Source of the DNA: Paenibacillus chibensis
Lineage (GTDB): Bacteria > Bacillota > Bacilli > Paenibacillales > Paenibacillaceae
DNA: 64,000 nucleotides
Direction: 5' to 3'
Assembly: GCF_004001045.1 (NCBI RefSeq)
Contig: NZ_BIMK01000010.1
Location: 147,886 to 211,885 of the forward strand
Shown here: piece after piece, positions 8,210 to 17,360 of the stretch
Position numbering within the stretch: the first letter of the stretch is position 1
Layout: every line of letters begins with the position of its first letter
Program-made: the position numbers and the translations under genes
The notes under the pieces: model-generated
Database searches by the model: none
Told to the model about the DNA's origin: nothing
What the model saw: the letters and a program-made list of their open reading frames with translations, nothing else

Positions 8210-11200
8210 TTATTCATTGATCAGCTTCAATGCAACCAGAATCCGCTTGATCATGACCGCGGCCTCTGCCCGGCTGGTCGTCTGATCCGGTTTGAATTCC
8301 CCTGACGGCAGGCCTGTTACCAGTCCTTGGCTGGCCGTAAATTCCACGGCAGTCTTGGCCCAGGCGGAAATTCGTCCTGCATCTTTAAATATCGGCCCGT
8401 TTGGTTCCGACGCAGTCGCCTTCATCTGATCGATAAGTCGAATGGCCCGCTCAGCCATTACGGCCATCTCTTCACGGGTAATCGTCCGGTTCGGCCGGAA
8501 TGTGCCGTCCTCGTAGCCTGTAACGATTCCCAGCCGCGCGGCTAAACCTACCGCTTGACTGTACCATGCCGCGCCGCCCACATCCTTGAACGCCGGAGCA
8601 TCGTTACCTTCGGCCGACAGATCCAATGCGCGGAACAGCATCGAGGCGAACTCGGCCCGAGTGACGGCACGCCCTGGAGCAAACCGTCCATCCGGTTCCC
8701 CCTTGATAATCAATTTGGAAGCAAGCTGTTCGATTTCACTTTGCGCCCAGTGACCTGTGATATCGGTCATAACCGGGTGAACTTGCGCGACCGTGAATAC
8801 CCCGTTCACCGTGCTTTTCACGGTCACAACCGTATGACCGTTCTCGACCGCGAACAGCGCAGGCACGCTGCGGAAGGTTCCGGACGCTTCATCATAGAGG
8901 AGAACTGTGCTTCGCTGCGGATTCAGCGCTTCGTTCAGTGTGTACTGACGGATCAGATACAATGGACTGGTGTTCTGAACGGATGCGGCTTCCCCGCTGC
9001 GAATGACAGAAATGGAGGTTTCGAATCCAAGACCTATCAGCGTTATGGCCTGCTGTTTGGCAGAAGCACTCAATCGTTCCTGACGTGCAGCGTCCAGCTG
9101 GCTTACCGCGAACCGGATCACCGCATTCGGATCGGATCCGCCGCTTCTCTTGAGAAGATCCTCCGTTTGCTTTAACGGGAAGATGTAAACCAAGTCGCCG
9201 TGAATGAGTTTTAGACTGCCATCGGGATCGGCTGCGGCAGCTGCGAGCAGCGCTTTGGCGCTGAAGCCGATTTCCCCGTTCTCGTCGGTCTTGAGCTCGA
9301 TCCATGGCTGTGCTTTCGCAGCTGCCGTTTGAAGCGCCGCGTCAGCCGCGGCGGTGTGGCTTGCTCCTGCCGCTCCGCTGCTTCCACCATTGCTGCCGGA
9401 GTTGCCGCCGCTTCCTCCATCCCCGCCGCCCGGAGCGCCTGGATCGCCAGGATCGACGACTGGCGGCTCTTTGTACACCGAAGCAAATCCCTGATTGATT
9501 TCTTCAAAGCGAAGTCCCGTGGACGGATTCGATACCATGTTCATCCGGTCATTCCGGATAATTACATTATCTACGGTAATGAGGCCCTTTACGCCGCTTG
9601 TCGCTTCGATACCGTTTGTACCCGTACCGTCAATAACCAAATGATTCAAGAGGACATGCTTGATGTCAAAGTCGCCGTGGGCCAGAAGCCCCGCAAAGGT
9701 GCTGTCTTTCACCGTATTGTTTCTGACGATGACTTCTCCGTTCATGCTGCTCTCCCCGGCATACAGCCAGATCGCGCCGAGATTGACGCCATATCCGCTG
9801 TCATAACTGCCGGTGCGGAGCAAAGTGTTGCGTTCCACAAGCGTAGTGCCGCCAAAAGGCTCTGCGGTGAAACGTGTGGACACCGCAATCCCTGCCCCAT
9901 TCGCAATCGTATCCTTGGCGATATTATCCTGGATTTTGTTGTCCTTGCCGCCGAAGACTACGATGTTATCCGCGAGCCAAGGCAGCGAAACGGTGTTAAA
10001 GCGAGCGGTATTGTTCACGCTCGGCGTACGTTCATCGCCGTTCACGTCCTTCAGCTTGGCATCCGTAAATGACCACATCGCAATGCCGTCGTCGCCGGGA
10101 TAGCGGATATCCGACTGCTCCATCATGCTGTTGCTCGTGCCGACGGCAAAATTGATGCCATCCGCCATCAAATCGCGGATGCGCAAGCCCATCATATAGA
10201 GGCCGTTCGTGCGCGCCTTTTCACCCACGGGCTGCGTCAGCCAGAGGCCCGCTTTGGTATGCTCGATCCACACGCTCTGAATGACCGATCCGGATCCGAA
10301 AGCACCATGAAAAGCATTCGTGAACGCCTCATCGTCCCGGACGTTTATCCCTCCGTCAATCAGCAGGTCATAGACCTCCACTCTGCCTCCGTGCCCGAAG
10401 AACTTGGCACCGTTCAGCGTGGTATTCCACATCCCCGCACCGCGGATGATGGCGGAATTCAAATCCAGCAGACCGTCCCCGACCTCGAAGGTACCTGCTG
10501 GGAACCAAACGCCCTTCCCTTGCTTCTCAGCCTCGGCGAGCGCCTGTCTGAACGCTCCCGTATCATCAGCTCCATCGTCTGGAACCGCCCCGAAGTCCGT
10601 CACGGAAAGGAACCCTTCCGGCATGGAATAGGCCGAACCGACCTGCTCCATATCGATCAGATCGAGCGTATAGCTTGCTGCATGATCGCTCGCGCTCTTT
10701 TCAAGACGGATCACAGCTCCTTCCGGAACGTCCCCGATCTTCGCATGGATTTCATCGTAAAAGCGGTGAGCGCTGCCTTGGCGCGGGTCATTGGACCATG
10801 GATAGCTGCCGTATTCCCACGCATACTTGCTGGTCAAATGCAGACTCTGCTTGAAGACGCCATTGATATAGAGAGATAACGTTTCTTCCTTACCTTGGCC
10901 TGTGTCATCATCCGGGATGGAGTAACGCAATACCATGGTGTTCGCCGCCTTCGCGAGCGGGAACTCCACATAATCACCGGTGCGCTGCAGCGTAACGGCC
11001 TGTCTGCCGGAGGCTTCGGACGCCAAGCTGCGGTATTTGCGTGATGGTCCGATGACTTCCCCATTCGTCTTCGTATCCTCCGCCTCATAGCTGATGTAAG
11101 GAAGCGTGGCTCCGCGGTACGATTTGGCAGTGCTATGATCAACTGTGAGGCTGGTGATCACAGATGGGCTGAAGGCATTCGGACTGCCTTCCACCGAAAC

Positions 11201-14200
11201 GGTATTCATGCCAGCTCTCAGCTTCAGCTTGATAGCGGCCGTATTCGATGCAATACCGCCTTTCAGACTGATTGTCTGCGCATCCAGCCCGTTGGCGGAT
11301 ACGCTAATGTTCAGCTCCAAGTCGGACTTGTAACCGATATGCGCTTCATATTCGCCGTCCGCCTGGGCATGCACCGCAAACCGCAGGACATCATCGCTGC
11401 TGAACGCTTGATTAGCGGGATATACCACATTGGAGGCTACCTTCTCGAAGGACCACAGCGCTTTCGTATCTGTTTTGCCCGATAATCCGTATTCAGGCTG
11501 CCGGTCCGCATATCGCAGGCTGCCTTCCGCCTTCGCGCTCGTCAGCGTACGGTATCCCAAATGCTCTTCGATGTTCCACTGAACGTTCAATCCGCTAGTT
11601 CCCGAGACGGTTTGCACGCCAAGCTTATCGTCGATGGACAAATAACGGCCGGAGGCTGCATTTTTAAGCAAAAATCTGCCGTTCATGTCCTGAAGCAGCC
11701 ATTTCGCGGAAGCCTGCGGCTCCGAGCTGTTCACGTAGGTTAGCCGTCCGCCTTGTTCGGCAAGCACCTGGTTGCTGTCGTAGGCTCGAATGAGGATCTG
11801 ATTCAGATCGTCTTGAACCGGCGTCGACGTCGCCAAATTTCTCGGCTCCTCCATGGAAGGGGTCGTATACTTTTCGGCTGCCGTCTCGAGCTTCCACTGT
11901 ACCGAGCCCCATGATGCCGGCCAAAGTCCACGTTCAGCGTAGCCGGCGTTATTTTGAACATTGACCAGTTCATCGTCGGCATCCCCAAACAGGCTGCGGA
12001 TCACAACGGAATCGCCTTGGCCGGAGCGTGTCACGGACCAGAAGGATGTGCCATCCTGCTGAGGTGTGTCTCCCTTGCTCTCCAAGAAGCTGTAATCCTT
12101 GTTCAAGGTCAGGTAATGGCCCGTACCGCGGTTGCGAATCGTCTGGCGGTCGCCGTCGCGCCCGATAAGCCACTGGCTATAGCCGTTGTCGGCGGCCGGT
12201 TTGCCGTATAATACGACGCCGCTTTTATTTTCATACAAATACTGGCCGTTCGCCGCGCTCTGAATCCGAACCGGCTGGTCTGGGATCGGCTGCGCAGCCG
12301 CCTGTACCGGTATGGCTTCAAACTGGGCGGCATCTTTGTTTTCAGCTCCCGGGGCCTTGCTCATTTTCAGCGCGGGAGCCCCGCTGTCATCTGCGGCTGC
12401 GTACAGGTAATGCCCCGCCCAGCCGCTTTTGAAGCGAACGAGTCCCGTGCTGCCGTCCTTCTGCACGTACCATTTCACGCTGGCCCAGCTGGGTTGAATT
12501 TCCTTCAGCGTCTGTACAGTTTCCGCCGGGTCGTCCTCGGCTTCATGGCCGGCGATGTTTTCCAGGGCAATGTAGAAGCCTGAGCCCTGATTTTTGAGCA
12601 GCACCGCATTCCCGCTGTCTTCGAGGAACCAGATGGAATAAGGATCGGTGGCCTCTACGTCGCCGTAAGTCACCTGCCCGACGGTCGGCTGGGAGGTCGG
12701 CTTTTCGTACAGGTATTCGTTTGAATCCTTCAGCTTGAAACGGAACAGCTGCTGTTTGTTTTCCGACACGGTTATGAACTTCCAATGCGGACTGCCCCAG
12801 TTCGGATTGATGACGCCGTACTCCGCATACTTGGTCAGATTCTGCAAGGAGACGAATTTATCCGCATCCTTCCCAGGCAAGTAATCCATCATGCTTGTGA
12901 TGAGGTAGGTGCCTCCCCCGAGATCCTTAACCGACCACATATACCCCGGCTCCACCTGCTGAGGATCTGTAATCGCGGTTGCTTGAATATGGCCCTCAGG
13001 CATGTCTTGAATGTTCATATAATGGCCGGTCTCTCGGTTTTTGAAAAGCTTGCGTCCGTTGTACTTCTCGATGCTCCATTGGTCTCGCCGGTCTCCGGTA
13101 CGCTGGTTTCCATACTTGATGGTGCCGTCCGGCTGTTCATACAGATAGAACGGCTGCCATTCATTTTGAATGCGGATATACGTTTGTTCCCCGTTAGACG
13201 AAGCCGTAGGATCGACGATTTGCCACTGCGATTCCAGGCTGGACGCATCCGTGCTAACGTTCAGGCTTCCATCGCTTGCCGCCGCGATATAGCTGCCGCT
13301 TGCAGCAATGCTCTCCATGGTCTGATAATCGTCGACGTCTTTAGAGCTTCGGAATACCCACTGGCTCTGTGCTTCCCCGGCATTCGCAGCCACCGCTTCA
13401 ATCCCGCTGCCGCCATAGGTGACGTAATGTCCCGTCGACGCGTTCCGGATCCGCTTGTTGCCGTCAAAATCCTCGATATACCACAGCGCCAGGCTGTCCC
13501 CTCCTGCGTCCTGCAGGCTGCCATGCTTCACTTGCCCGTTTGCTTCATACCAAAAGTCACTGCTGGTCTGCTCGTTGCTGTAAGCGGCAATCCGCACGGG
13601 CTTCATGTCCGTAACCTGCACGATTCTCCACTGTGCGCTGGGATTCGAAAGATCTCCCGGCCAATTATTGGAGCGAACATCCTGATCCCCGTCAAACTGC
13701 GTATGAAGCCAGCATGTAATCGGATTTTCCGTATCCGCCTCCGGCCTTGAGCTGACATTCTCGAATATTACGTAGCCCGAAGCATCCGGAGCCTCCTTCT
13801 GAAGCCATTCGCTTAAGCTCGGATCCTTCGAATCCGGATCTTGGGCAAGCGCTCCGGCCCATGTGGTCGTATTCTGCGTGACGAGGTGACCCGTGGCCCG
13901 GTTGCGGATCAACGTGCTGCCCGGGATATCGCCTGGTTCCAGATACCACTGCGCATTCATGTCGCCCGCTTCGGCTTTGGCATATTGGACTTTTCCGTCC
14001 TTTTCCACCATCACCTGTCCCACGCGCTGCCGGCTTTCCAATTGAACGGGCGAGCGGTTATCCACGGGCACGAATGCCCACTGCGGACTTTCGAACGTAA
14101 TATTGATGTCGGCGCTCGCCTCCGCAAAGCCTAGCTGATCCTCCTCGTGAATGACGGCATTGCCGCCGGAAGCAGCAGCGCTGCGGATGACCATATAGCC

Positions 14201-14587
14201 TTCTCTGCTCGACGGCTCAATGCTCCATTTTTCCTTATCCGATGCCCCTGCTTCTACGGTCTTCAGAGGCTGCGAACGCTGAGATGTTTGAGCGATGCTG
14301 ATGTAGTGCCCCGTCTTGGCATTCTTGATGGTCGAGACTCCATCGGCCGATTCCACGATCCACCGGGCGGATTCATCGTTTGCTCCCGGCAACCCATATC
14401 TCACCGTCCCGTCGGACGCCTCATACAACACATTGCTTTTCCACTTGTTCTTGATCATGACCTGACCGCCAGGGACTGTGCCCTGCGCCGATATCTCTCC
14501 GCTATTCTCTGCCGCGTAAGCCGGAAATGCAGACAATATCAGCAAAAGGGCCAACAGCCCCGCCATCGCAGGCCTCCATTTGCTCAT
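8210..14587 (-). CDS. Giant secreted GH87-type alpha-1,3-glucanase with lectin-like repeats and SLH anchor
   Basis: A 2125-residue surface enzyme. After a signal peptide (cleavage near AYA-AE, residue 25) come about seven repeats of roughly 140 residues (to about 1050). Each pairs a strand like YEASDGTVRYG with a Trp and an R/KN-x-x-TGHY signature, resembling ricin/fascin beta-trefoil units. A carbohydrate-binding-like domain (about 1060-1150) and a CBM35-like domain (about 1164-1320, YEAEDT start) follow. The beta-helix catalytic domain (about 1326-1720) opens with TDFGAVPDDGADDT. D1476 (MADGINF) and the pair D1499-D1500 (PGDDGIAMW) have the spacing I recall for the catalytic aspartates of characterised GH87 alpha-1,3-glucanases. 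A Gly/Ser linker, a beta-rich spacer and three SLH motifs (1944-2125) complete it. An exo-polysaccharide lyase is the alternative. Confidence 0.85.
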   Translation of the reverse strand: MSKWRPAMAGLLALLLILSAFPAYAAENSGEISAQGTVPGGQVMIKNKWKSNVLYEASDGTVRYGLPGANDESARWIVESADGVSTIKNAKTGHYISIAQTSQRSQPLKTVEAGASDKEKWSIEPSSREGYMVIRSAAASGGNAVIHEEDQLGFAEASADINITFESPQWAFVPVDNRSPVQLESRQRVGQVMVEKDGKVQYAKAEAGDMNAQWYLEPGDIPGSTLIRNRATGHLVTQNTTTWAGALAQDPDSKDPSLSEWLQKEAPDASGYVIFENVSSRPEADTENPITCWLHTQFDGDQDVRSNNWPGDLSNPSAQWRIVQVTDMKPVRIAAYSNEQTSSDFWYEANGQVKHGSLQDAGGDSLALWYIEDFDGNKRIRNASTGHYVTYGGSGIEAVAANAGEAQSQWVFRSSKDVDDYQTMESIAASGSYIAAASDGSLNVSTDASSLESQWQIVDPTASSNGEQTYIRIQNEWQPFYLYEQPDGTIKYGNQRTGDRRDQWSIEKYNGRKLFKNRETGHYMNIQDMPEGHIQATAITDPQQVEPGYMWSVKDLGGGTYLITSMMDYLPGKDADKFVSLQNLTKYAEYGVINPNWGSPHWKFITVSENKQQLFRFKLKDSNEYLYEKPTSQPTVGQVTYGDVEATDPYSIWFLEDSGNAVLLKNQGSGFYIALENIAGHEAEDDPAETVQTLKEIQPSWASVKWYVQKDGSTGLVRFKSGWAGHYLYAAADDSGAPALKMSKAPGAENKDAAQFEAIPVQAAAQPIPDQPVRIQSAANGQYLYENKSGVVLYGKPAADNGYSQWLIGRDGDRQTIRNRGTGHYLTLNKDYSFLESKGDTPQQDGTSFWSVTRSGQGDSVVIRSLFGDADDELVNVQNNAGYAERGLWPASWGSVQWKLETAAEKYTTPSMEEPRNLATSTPVQDDLNQILIRAYDSNQVLAEQGGRLTYVNSSEPQASAKWLLQDMNGRFLLKNAASGRYLSIDDKLGVQTVSGTSGLNVQWNIEEHLGYRTLTSAKAEGSLRYADRQPEYGLSGKTDTKALWSFEKVASNVVYPANQAFSSDDVLRFAVHAQADGEYEAHIGYKSDLELNISVSANGLDAQTISLKGGIASNTAAIKLKLRAGMNTVSVEGSPNAFSPSVITSLTVDHSTAKSYRGATLPYISYEAEDTKTNGEVIGPSRKYRSLASEASGRQAVTLQRTGDYVEFPLAKAANTMVLRYSIPDDDTGQGKEETLSLYINGVFKQSLHLTSKYAWEYGSYPWSNDPRQGSAHRFYDEIHAKIGDVPEGAVIRLEKSASDHAASYTLDLIDMEQVGSAYSMPEGFLSVTDFGAVPDDGADDTGAFRQALAEAEKQGKGVWFPAGTFEVGDGLLDLNSAIIRGAGMWNTTLNGAKFFGHGGRVEVYDLLIDGGINVRDDEAFTNAFHGAFGSGSVIQSVWIEHTKAGLWLTQPVGEKARTNGLYMMGLRIRDLMADGINFAVGTSNSMMEQSDIRYPGDDGIAMWSFTDAKLKDVNGDERTPSVNNTARFNTVSLPWLADNIVVFGGKDNKIQDNIAKDTIANGAGIAVSTRFTAEPFGGTTLVERNTLLRTGSYDSGYGVNLGAIWLYAGESSMNGEVIVRNNTVKDSTFAGLLAHGDFDIKHVLLNHLVIDGTGTNGIEATSGVKGLITVDNVIIRNDRMNMVSNPSTGLRFEEINQGFASVYKEPPVVDPGDPGAPGGGDGGSGGNSGSNGGSSGAAGASHTAAADAALQTAAAKAQPWIELKTDENGEIGFSAKALLAAAAADPDGSLKLIHGDLVYIFPLKQTEDLLKRSGGSDPNAVIRFAVSQLDAARQERLSASAKQQAITLIGLGFETSISVIRSGEAASVQNTSPLYLIRQYTLNEALNPQRSTVLLYDEASGTFRSVPALFAVENGHTVVTVKSTVNGVFTVAQVHPVMTDITGHWAQSEIEQLASKLIIKGEPDGRFAPGRAVTRAEFASMLFRALDLSAEGNDAPAFKDVGGAAWYSQAVGLAARLGIVTGYEDGTFRPNRTITREEMAVMAERAIRLIDQMKATASEPNGPIFKDAGRISAWAKTAVEFTASQGLVTGLPSGEFKPDQTTSRAEAAVMIKRILVALKLINE

Positions 14588-14632
14588 CGATGAACCCCCT
14601 CCACCAATTTGGACTTCCCCTTCATCTTAAAT

Positions 14633-14646
14633 TAAAAGCGCTTCCA
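14633..14646 (-). promoter_or_regulatory. Near-perfect cre (CcpA) site upstream of the GH87 gene
   Basis: The plus strand reads TAAAAGCGCTTCCA, 13 of 14 positions of the cre consensus TGWAARCGYTWNCW. It lies 46 bases upstream of the glucanase start, downstream of a possible minus-strand promoter (TAAAAT as -10 near 14680). That is the position of a roadblock or repressing cre, so glucose repression of the glucanase is a good inference. Confidence 0.65.
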
Positions 14647-14785
14647 AACTGATGTGCGTTTCTTTGCGAACGAGGTGTTATTTTACGAAAATATATAAAA
14701 TGAACGAAAGCTTAGCCCGGCGTTCCTTGGATTCTATCCGGAATCCGGGTGAGAAGCCTTCCATCTTCTTAAGTTTTTATAGAAA

Positions 14786-14812
14786 AAAACCGTTTCCGGA
14801 ACGGAAACGGCT
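14786..14812 (-). terminator. Rho-independent terminator
   Basis: The minus strand forms CCGTTTCC-loop-GGAAACGG followed by seven T residues, about 28 bases past the stop of the gene ending at 14838. It insulates the GH87 gene from upstream transcription. Confidence 0.92.
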
Positions 14813-14837
14813 TGCTCATCCATTAAAATTAGATTCA

Positions 14838-15332
14838 TTACGGAGTGAAGACAACAACCCGATTTCCCTCCGCTGGTTCAAGTGTAAGCTCCTGATCCTG
14901 CTGTATTTCTTTCACATCTGTAAAATCCGCCTCCGCGCGATTCAACGTCACGTCAAGGACCACCTTCCCATCCTTCATGAATACGAGCTTATTCAGCGAA
15001 TCATCATCGAGCGGGTATTCCCCCAGAAAGGTCCGCTCCAGCAAATAATCGAAATAGGAATGGCTCGTGCTCCAGCGAATGGCGGTGGTTTTCTCCATTT
15101 CGCTCTTGGAGGTATAGGGATGAAACACATAAACCCGGTCCCACTCGACCGAAGTCAAATCCGATAATTTGAATGCCTGATGACGGGACATGGCTGCCTG
15201 CAGGTGGAGGGAGAACTCCTTCGCGCCCTGGTTTGCAATCTGCTGCGACTGAAACGAGAAAAAACTGACGCCAAAAGGGATCAGTAAAATCACTACCAGT
15301 ATAGTGGGGATCAGCAGCTTTTTCATGTTCAT
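14838..15332 (-). CDS. Membrane-anchored protein of unknown function
   Basis: The preferred ATG at 15332 (MNMKKLLIPTILVV) has GAGG eight bases upstream and gives 164 residues. A single N-terminal helix (about 5-25) anchors an extracytoplasmic domain of about 135 residues with a mixed alpha/beta pattern (DRVYVFHPYTSKSEME, then WSTSHSYFDYLLERTF and KLVFMKDGKVV). No Cys follows the helix, so it is not a lipoprotein. No family can be named with confidence; small anchored proteins of this size and layout are common in Bacillota. It is a single gene with its own terminator. Confidence 0.75.
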   Translation of the reverse strand: MNMKKLLIPTILVVILLIPFGVSFFSFQSQQIANQGAKEFSLHLQAAMSRHQAFKLSDLTSVEWDRVYVFHPYTSKSEMEKTTAIRWSTSHSYFDYLLERTFLGEYPLDDDSLNKLVFMKDGKVVLDVTLNRAEADFTDVKEIQQDQELTLEPAEGNRVVVFTP

Positions 15333-15437
15333 ATCCGGTTCCTCATTCAATTCATAGTAAATTCATTGGATATATAAGAATTTCCTATATCATACCTTCT
15401 TCCAGCGTTGGTTTCCAGCTTTTTTTGGCAAAAAAAC

Positions 15438-15479
15438 AAAAAAAGGACAGGCTCCATTCATGAAAGCCTGCCCTTTTTT
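15438..15479 (-). terminator. Rho-independent terminator of the Ena-like gene
   Basis: The minus strand forms GGGCAGGCT / AGCCTGTCC (one G-T pair) with an eleven-base loop, followed by TTTTTTT. It lies about 35 bases past the stop at 15513. Confidence 0.9.
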
Positions 15480-15512
15480 ACATGGGTCCTAACTCAGATC
15501 AGCAGTCTGCGT

Positions 15513-15797
15513 TTAGAATTCAAACGTAGCCACCTGAATCGTGCCGAAGGCCGGGGTTGCACCCGTCAGCAGCGCTGCGACCAACAAACCTTTTACAGAG
15601 AGCGTCAAGCTGTTTATGGCTGGAATGACGTAAGTGATTACCGGAGCGTCAACTCTCGTAATGACCAGGCTCACCGGGTTGGTCGAGTTGTTCTGAACGG
15701 TAACCGCCGCGTTCGTGCCGCCTTCCAGATTTTCGTAATAGGATTTGCCGACATTCGGTGCCAGATCGAAAAATTGTTGCGGAAGAAGAAGCGCCAT
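15513..15797 (-). CDS. Small beta-rich protein, possible endospore-appendage (Ena/DUF3992-like) subunit
   Basis: A 94-residue protein whose ATG follows a perfect AAGGGAGGTGATC ribosome site, the strongest in the window. It has no signal peptide or membrane helix. After a short N-terminal arm (ALLLPQQFFDL) it shows a jelly-roll-like run of alternating hydrophobic strands: AAVTVQNNSTNPVSLVITRV, then VITYVIPAINSLTLSVKG and a closing FGTIQVATFEF. The V-x-N-x-x-x-x-x-V-x-V / I-P-A-x-x-S-x-T-L-x-V pattern resembles Ena spore-fibre subunits, but the Cys pair of Ena1 proteins is absent, so L-type (Ena3-like) or another coat-associated protein are alternatives. A CATAGAATA box upstream fits sporulation sigma factors. 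Similarity is pattern-level only. Confidence 0.55.
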   Translation of the reverse strand: MALLLPQQFFDLAPNVGKSYYENLEGGTNAAVTVQNNSTNPVSLVITRVDAPVITYVIPAINSLTLSVKGLLVAALLTGATPAFGTIQVATFEF

Positions 15798-15828
15798 GCC
15801 GATCACCTCCCTTCTCTCAAGGATATGA

Positions 15829-15837
15829 TATTCTATG
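15829..15837 (-). promoter_or_regulatory. Sigma-K/sigma-E-like -10 element
   Basis: The minus strand reads CATAGAATA, an exact match to the sigma-K -10 consensus CATANNNTA and seven of eight to sigma-E CATACAAT. It lies 32 bases before the ATG of the Ena-like gene. The possible -35 (TCATTTT, 15849-15855) is about three bases too close, so assignment is tentative. Confidence 0.4.
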
Positions 15838-15935
15838 ACGAAATCTATAAAATGAAGCGATGATTGTCATAGTTTCATAGTCCATTTTAAGAGAGAGAAT
15901 CGGTTTATCGTTGAGCTAAGAAAACAGGTTCAGCG

Positions 15936-16487
15936 TCAAAGCTTGCCGCTTTCCGTCCACTCGCCCTCATACTCATGGATGATGCCTTCTGCATCGGTCT
16001 TCAGCAAGGCCGAGTAACCGCTCGATGAGCGGTATTCGTATTCGCCATCCTGCAAGCGGGTATAGATTTGCTGAAGCGGCCTCACGTCAAATTCCGGAAA
16101 TCGGACCCACGCAGCCGTCACTTCCGCGGAATCACCGACTTTAAGCCCCAATCTCCGGATCGGAAGCACATTCGTTGACGGTGTTGCGCCGATATCAATA
16201 TCCAGTAATCCGTCCAGCTCGGGAAGCGGGATGCCGTCGCACGTCCAGCGATGCTCCTCGTCCTTCCGCAAACGGATGGTCTGAACTTCATGCTGCCGGT
16301 TGTAATCGATATCCACTTCCACGGTGTTCCCTGATTCATCGCATATCACGCTGTATTCGACGAATGAGGATTCATTCTTCTCTGCACGAATGACTCTGCC
16401 GCGGATGCTCGTCCGCTTCCCCAAGCTATGCATGCAATATTCCATGCCCGTTCCATCCACACGCTTCCATATGATGGTCGTTTCCAT
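15936..16487 (-). CDS. DUF1089 putative glycolipid-binding protein
   Basis: The start at 16487 (METTIIWKRVDGTGMEYC) has AGGAG nine bases upstream and gives 183 residues, the usual family length. The opening I-I-W-K-R-x-D-G-T-G-M-E, the R-G-x-V-I tract and later D-I-D-I-G-A-T-P-S-T-N-V-L-P-I-R-R-L match the PF06475 family, a beta-barrel annotated as glycolipid-binding from structure. No signal peptide is seen, so it is cytosolic. Its biological ligand is not established in the family. It is downstream of the SseB-like gene by about 80 bases and in the same direction, possibly one transcript. Confidence 0.85.
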   Translation of the reverse strand: METTIIWKRVDGTGMEYCMHSLGKRTSIRGRVIRAEKNESSFVEYSVICDESGNTVEVDIDYNRQHEVQTIRLRKDEEHRWTCDGIPLPELDGLLDIDIGATPSTNVLPIRRLGLKVGDSAEVTAAWVRFPEFDVRPLQQIYTRLQDGEYEYRSSSGYSALLKTDAEGIIHEYEGEWTESGKL

Positions 16488-16569
16488 GCCTGCACTCTCC
16501 TGTCCTGAGCTATTATCTATGGCATGACGCGAACTCAAATAAATACGGAGGCTGCCGCCTCCGCATCCA

Positions 16570-17331
16570 TTAGAACAGTTTAAACTTCTTCTTCTGATAG
16601 AACGGCTCGATCGACTTAAAATAATCGTATACGCCCGAATCCTCGGACAGCTCGATGAAGTCGACGGGAGGATTCGGCACCTGCACCGATCCCGCGATGC
16701 GACCCGCTTGCTGCATCAGAGCTTCCCGGTCGCCGGTAAACTCGATCGCGATCAACGTATGCGGACTTTCATCCGTATCCGGGTTGAAGTAATGAGCATG
16801 ATATGCCGATGTCACGTTTTTCATCGTTTTGAACAGGCCGCTCAGTGCCTCCAGCAGCTCGGTCGGCTGTATGGCAGCCTGTCCGATCATAATTTGCGTA
16901 TCCTTCTCCAGCTCCCGGCTCGCCACCTGCTGAAACATCGATCCGTCCAATAGCGAAGCGATCTCTCCGGGCAAAAACTCCTTGCCATAGCTGGAGCCGG
17001 GATTCAGCAGTACCGCCGTGCCACGGGTCAGATCAAAAAAATCTTTTGCTTTCATCGAAATGAACTGGGCTTCTTCCTTGATAAACTGCTGCAGCCGCAG
17101 CAGCGACGTGAAGATCGGTACGTAATCCGTCCCGTTATATTGCACGTTGATCAGGTTGATGCGGTCCCCCGAAACCAGCGTCTGATGCTGATGGTCCCGG
17201 GCTTGCATCCCCACCTGAATCGTATAAACCTCCGACTCCAGCAGCTCGCGGTAAAAGTCTTCTCTGGCGATCGGATACTGCGCTGCCATCACCAGTTGTT
17301 CCTCCAGCTTGTTTTGGGGTTCAAATTCCAT
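16570..17331 (-). CDS. SseB-family protein (enhanced serine sensitivity, N- and C-terminal domains)
   Basis: A 253-residue cytosolic protein. The N-terminal half carries the SseB signature (VPIFTSLLRLQQFIKEEAQF, then the A-x-x-x-F-x-x-x GTAVLLNPGSSYGKEFLPGEI block). The C-terminal half (about 140-253) matches the SseB C-terminal domain, with AHYFNPDTDESPHTLIAIEF. In E. coli SseB overexpression alters serine sensitivity, and related domains occur in type III secretion proteins; biochemical function is unknown. The ATG is preceded by AAGGAG. Next gene upstream is a GNAT with a 29-base gap, so the GNAT, SseB and DUF1089 genes may form one operon. Confidence 0.88.
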   Translation of the reverse strand: MEFEPQNKLEEQLVMAAQYPIAREDFYRELLESEVYTIQVGMQARDHQHQTLVSGDRINLINVQYNGTDYVPIFTSLLRLQQFIKEEAQFISMKAKDFFDLTRGTAVLLNPGSSYGKEFLPGEIASLLDGSMFQQVASRELEKDTQIMIGQAAIQPTELLEALSGLFKTMKNVTSAYHAHYFNPDTDESPHTLIAIEFTGDREALMQQAGRIAGSVQVPNPPVDFIELSEDSGVYDYFKSIEPFYQKKKFKLF

Positions 17332-17360
17332 TGCTGCATGCTCCTTTCATGATGAACCGG

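Noticed and set aside
12785..13750. Plus-strand frame of 321 codons inside the GH87 gene
   Set aside because: Antisense of the repeat region; periodic composition comes from the repeats of the real gene.
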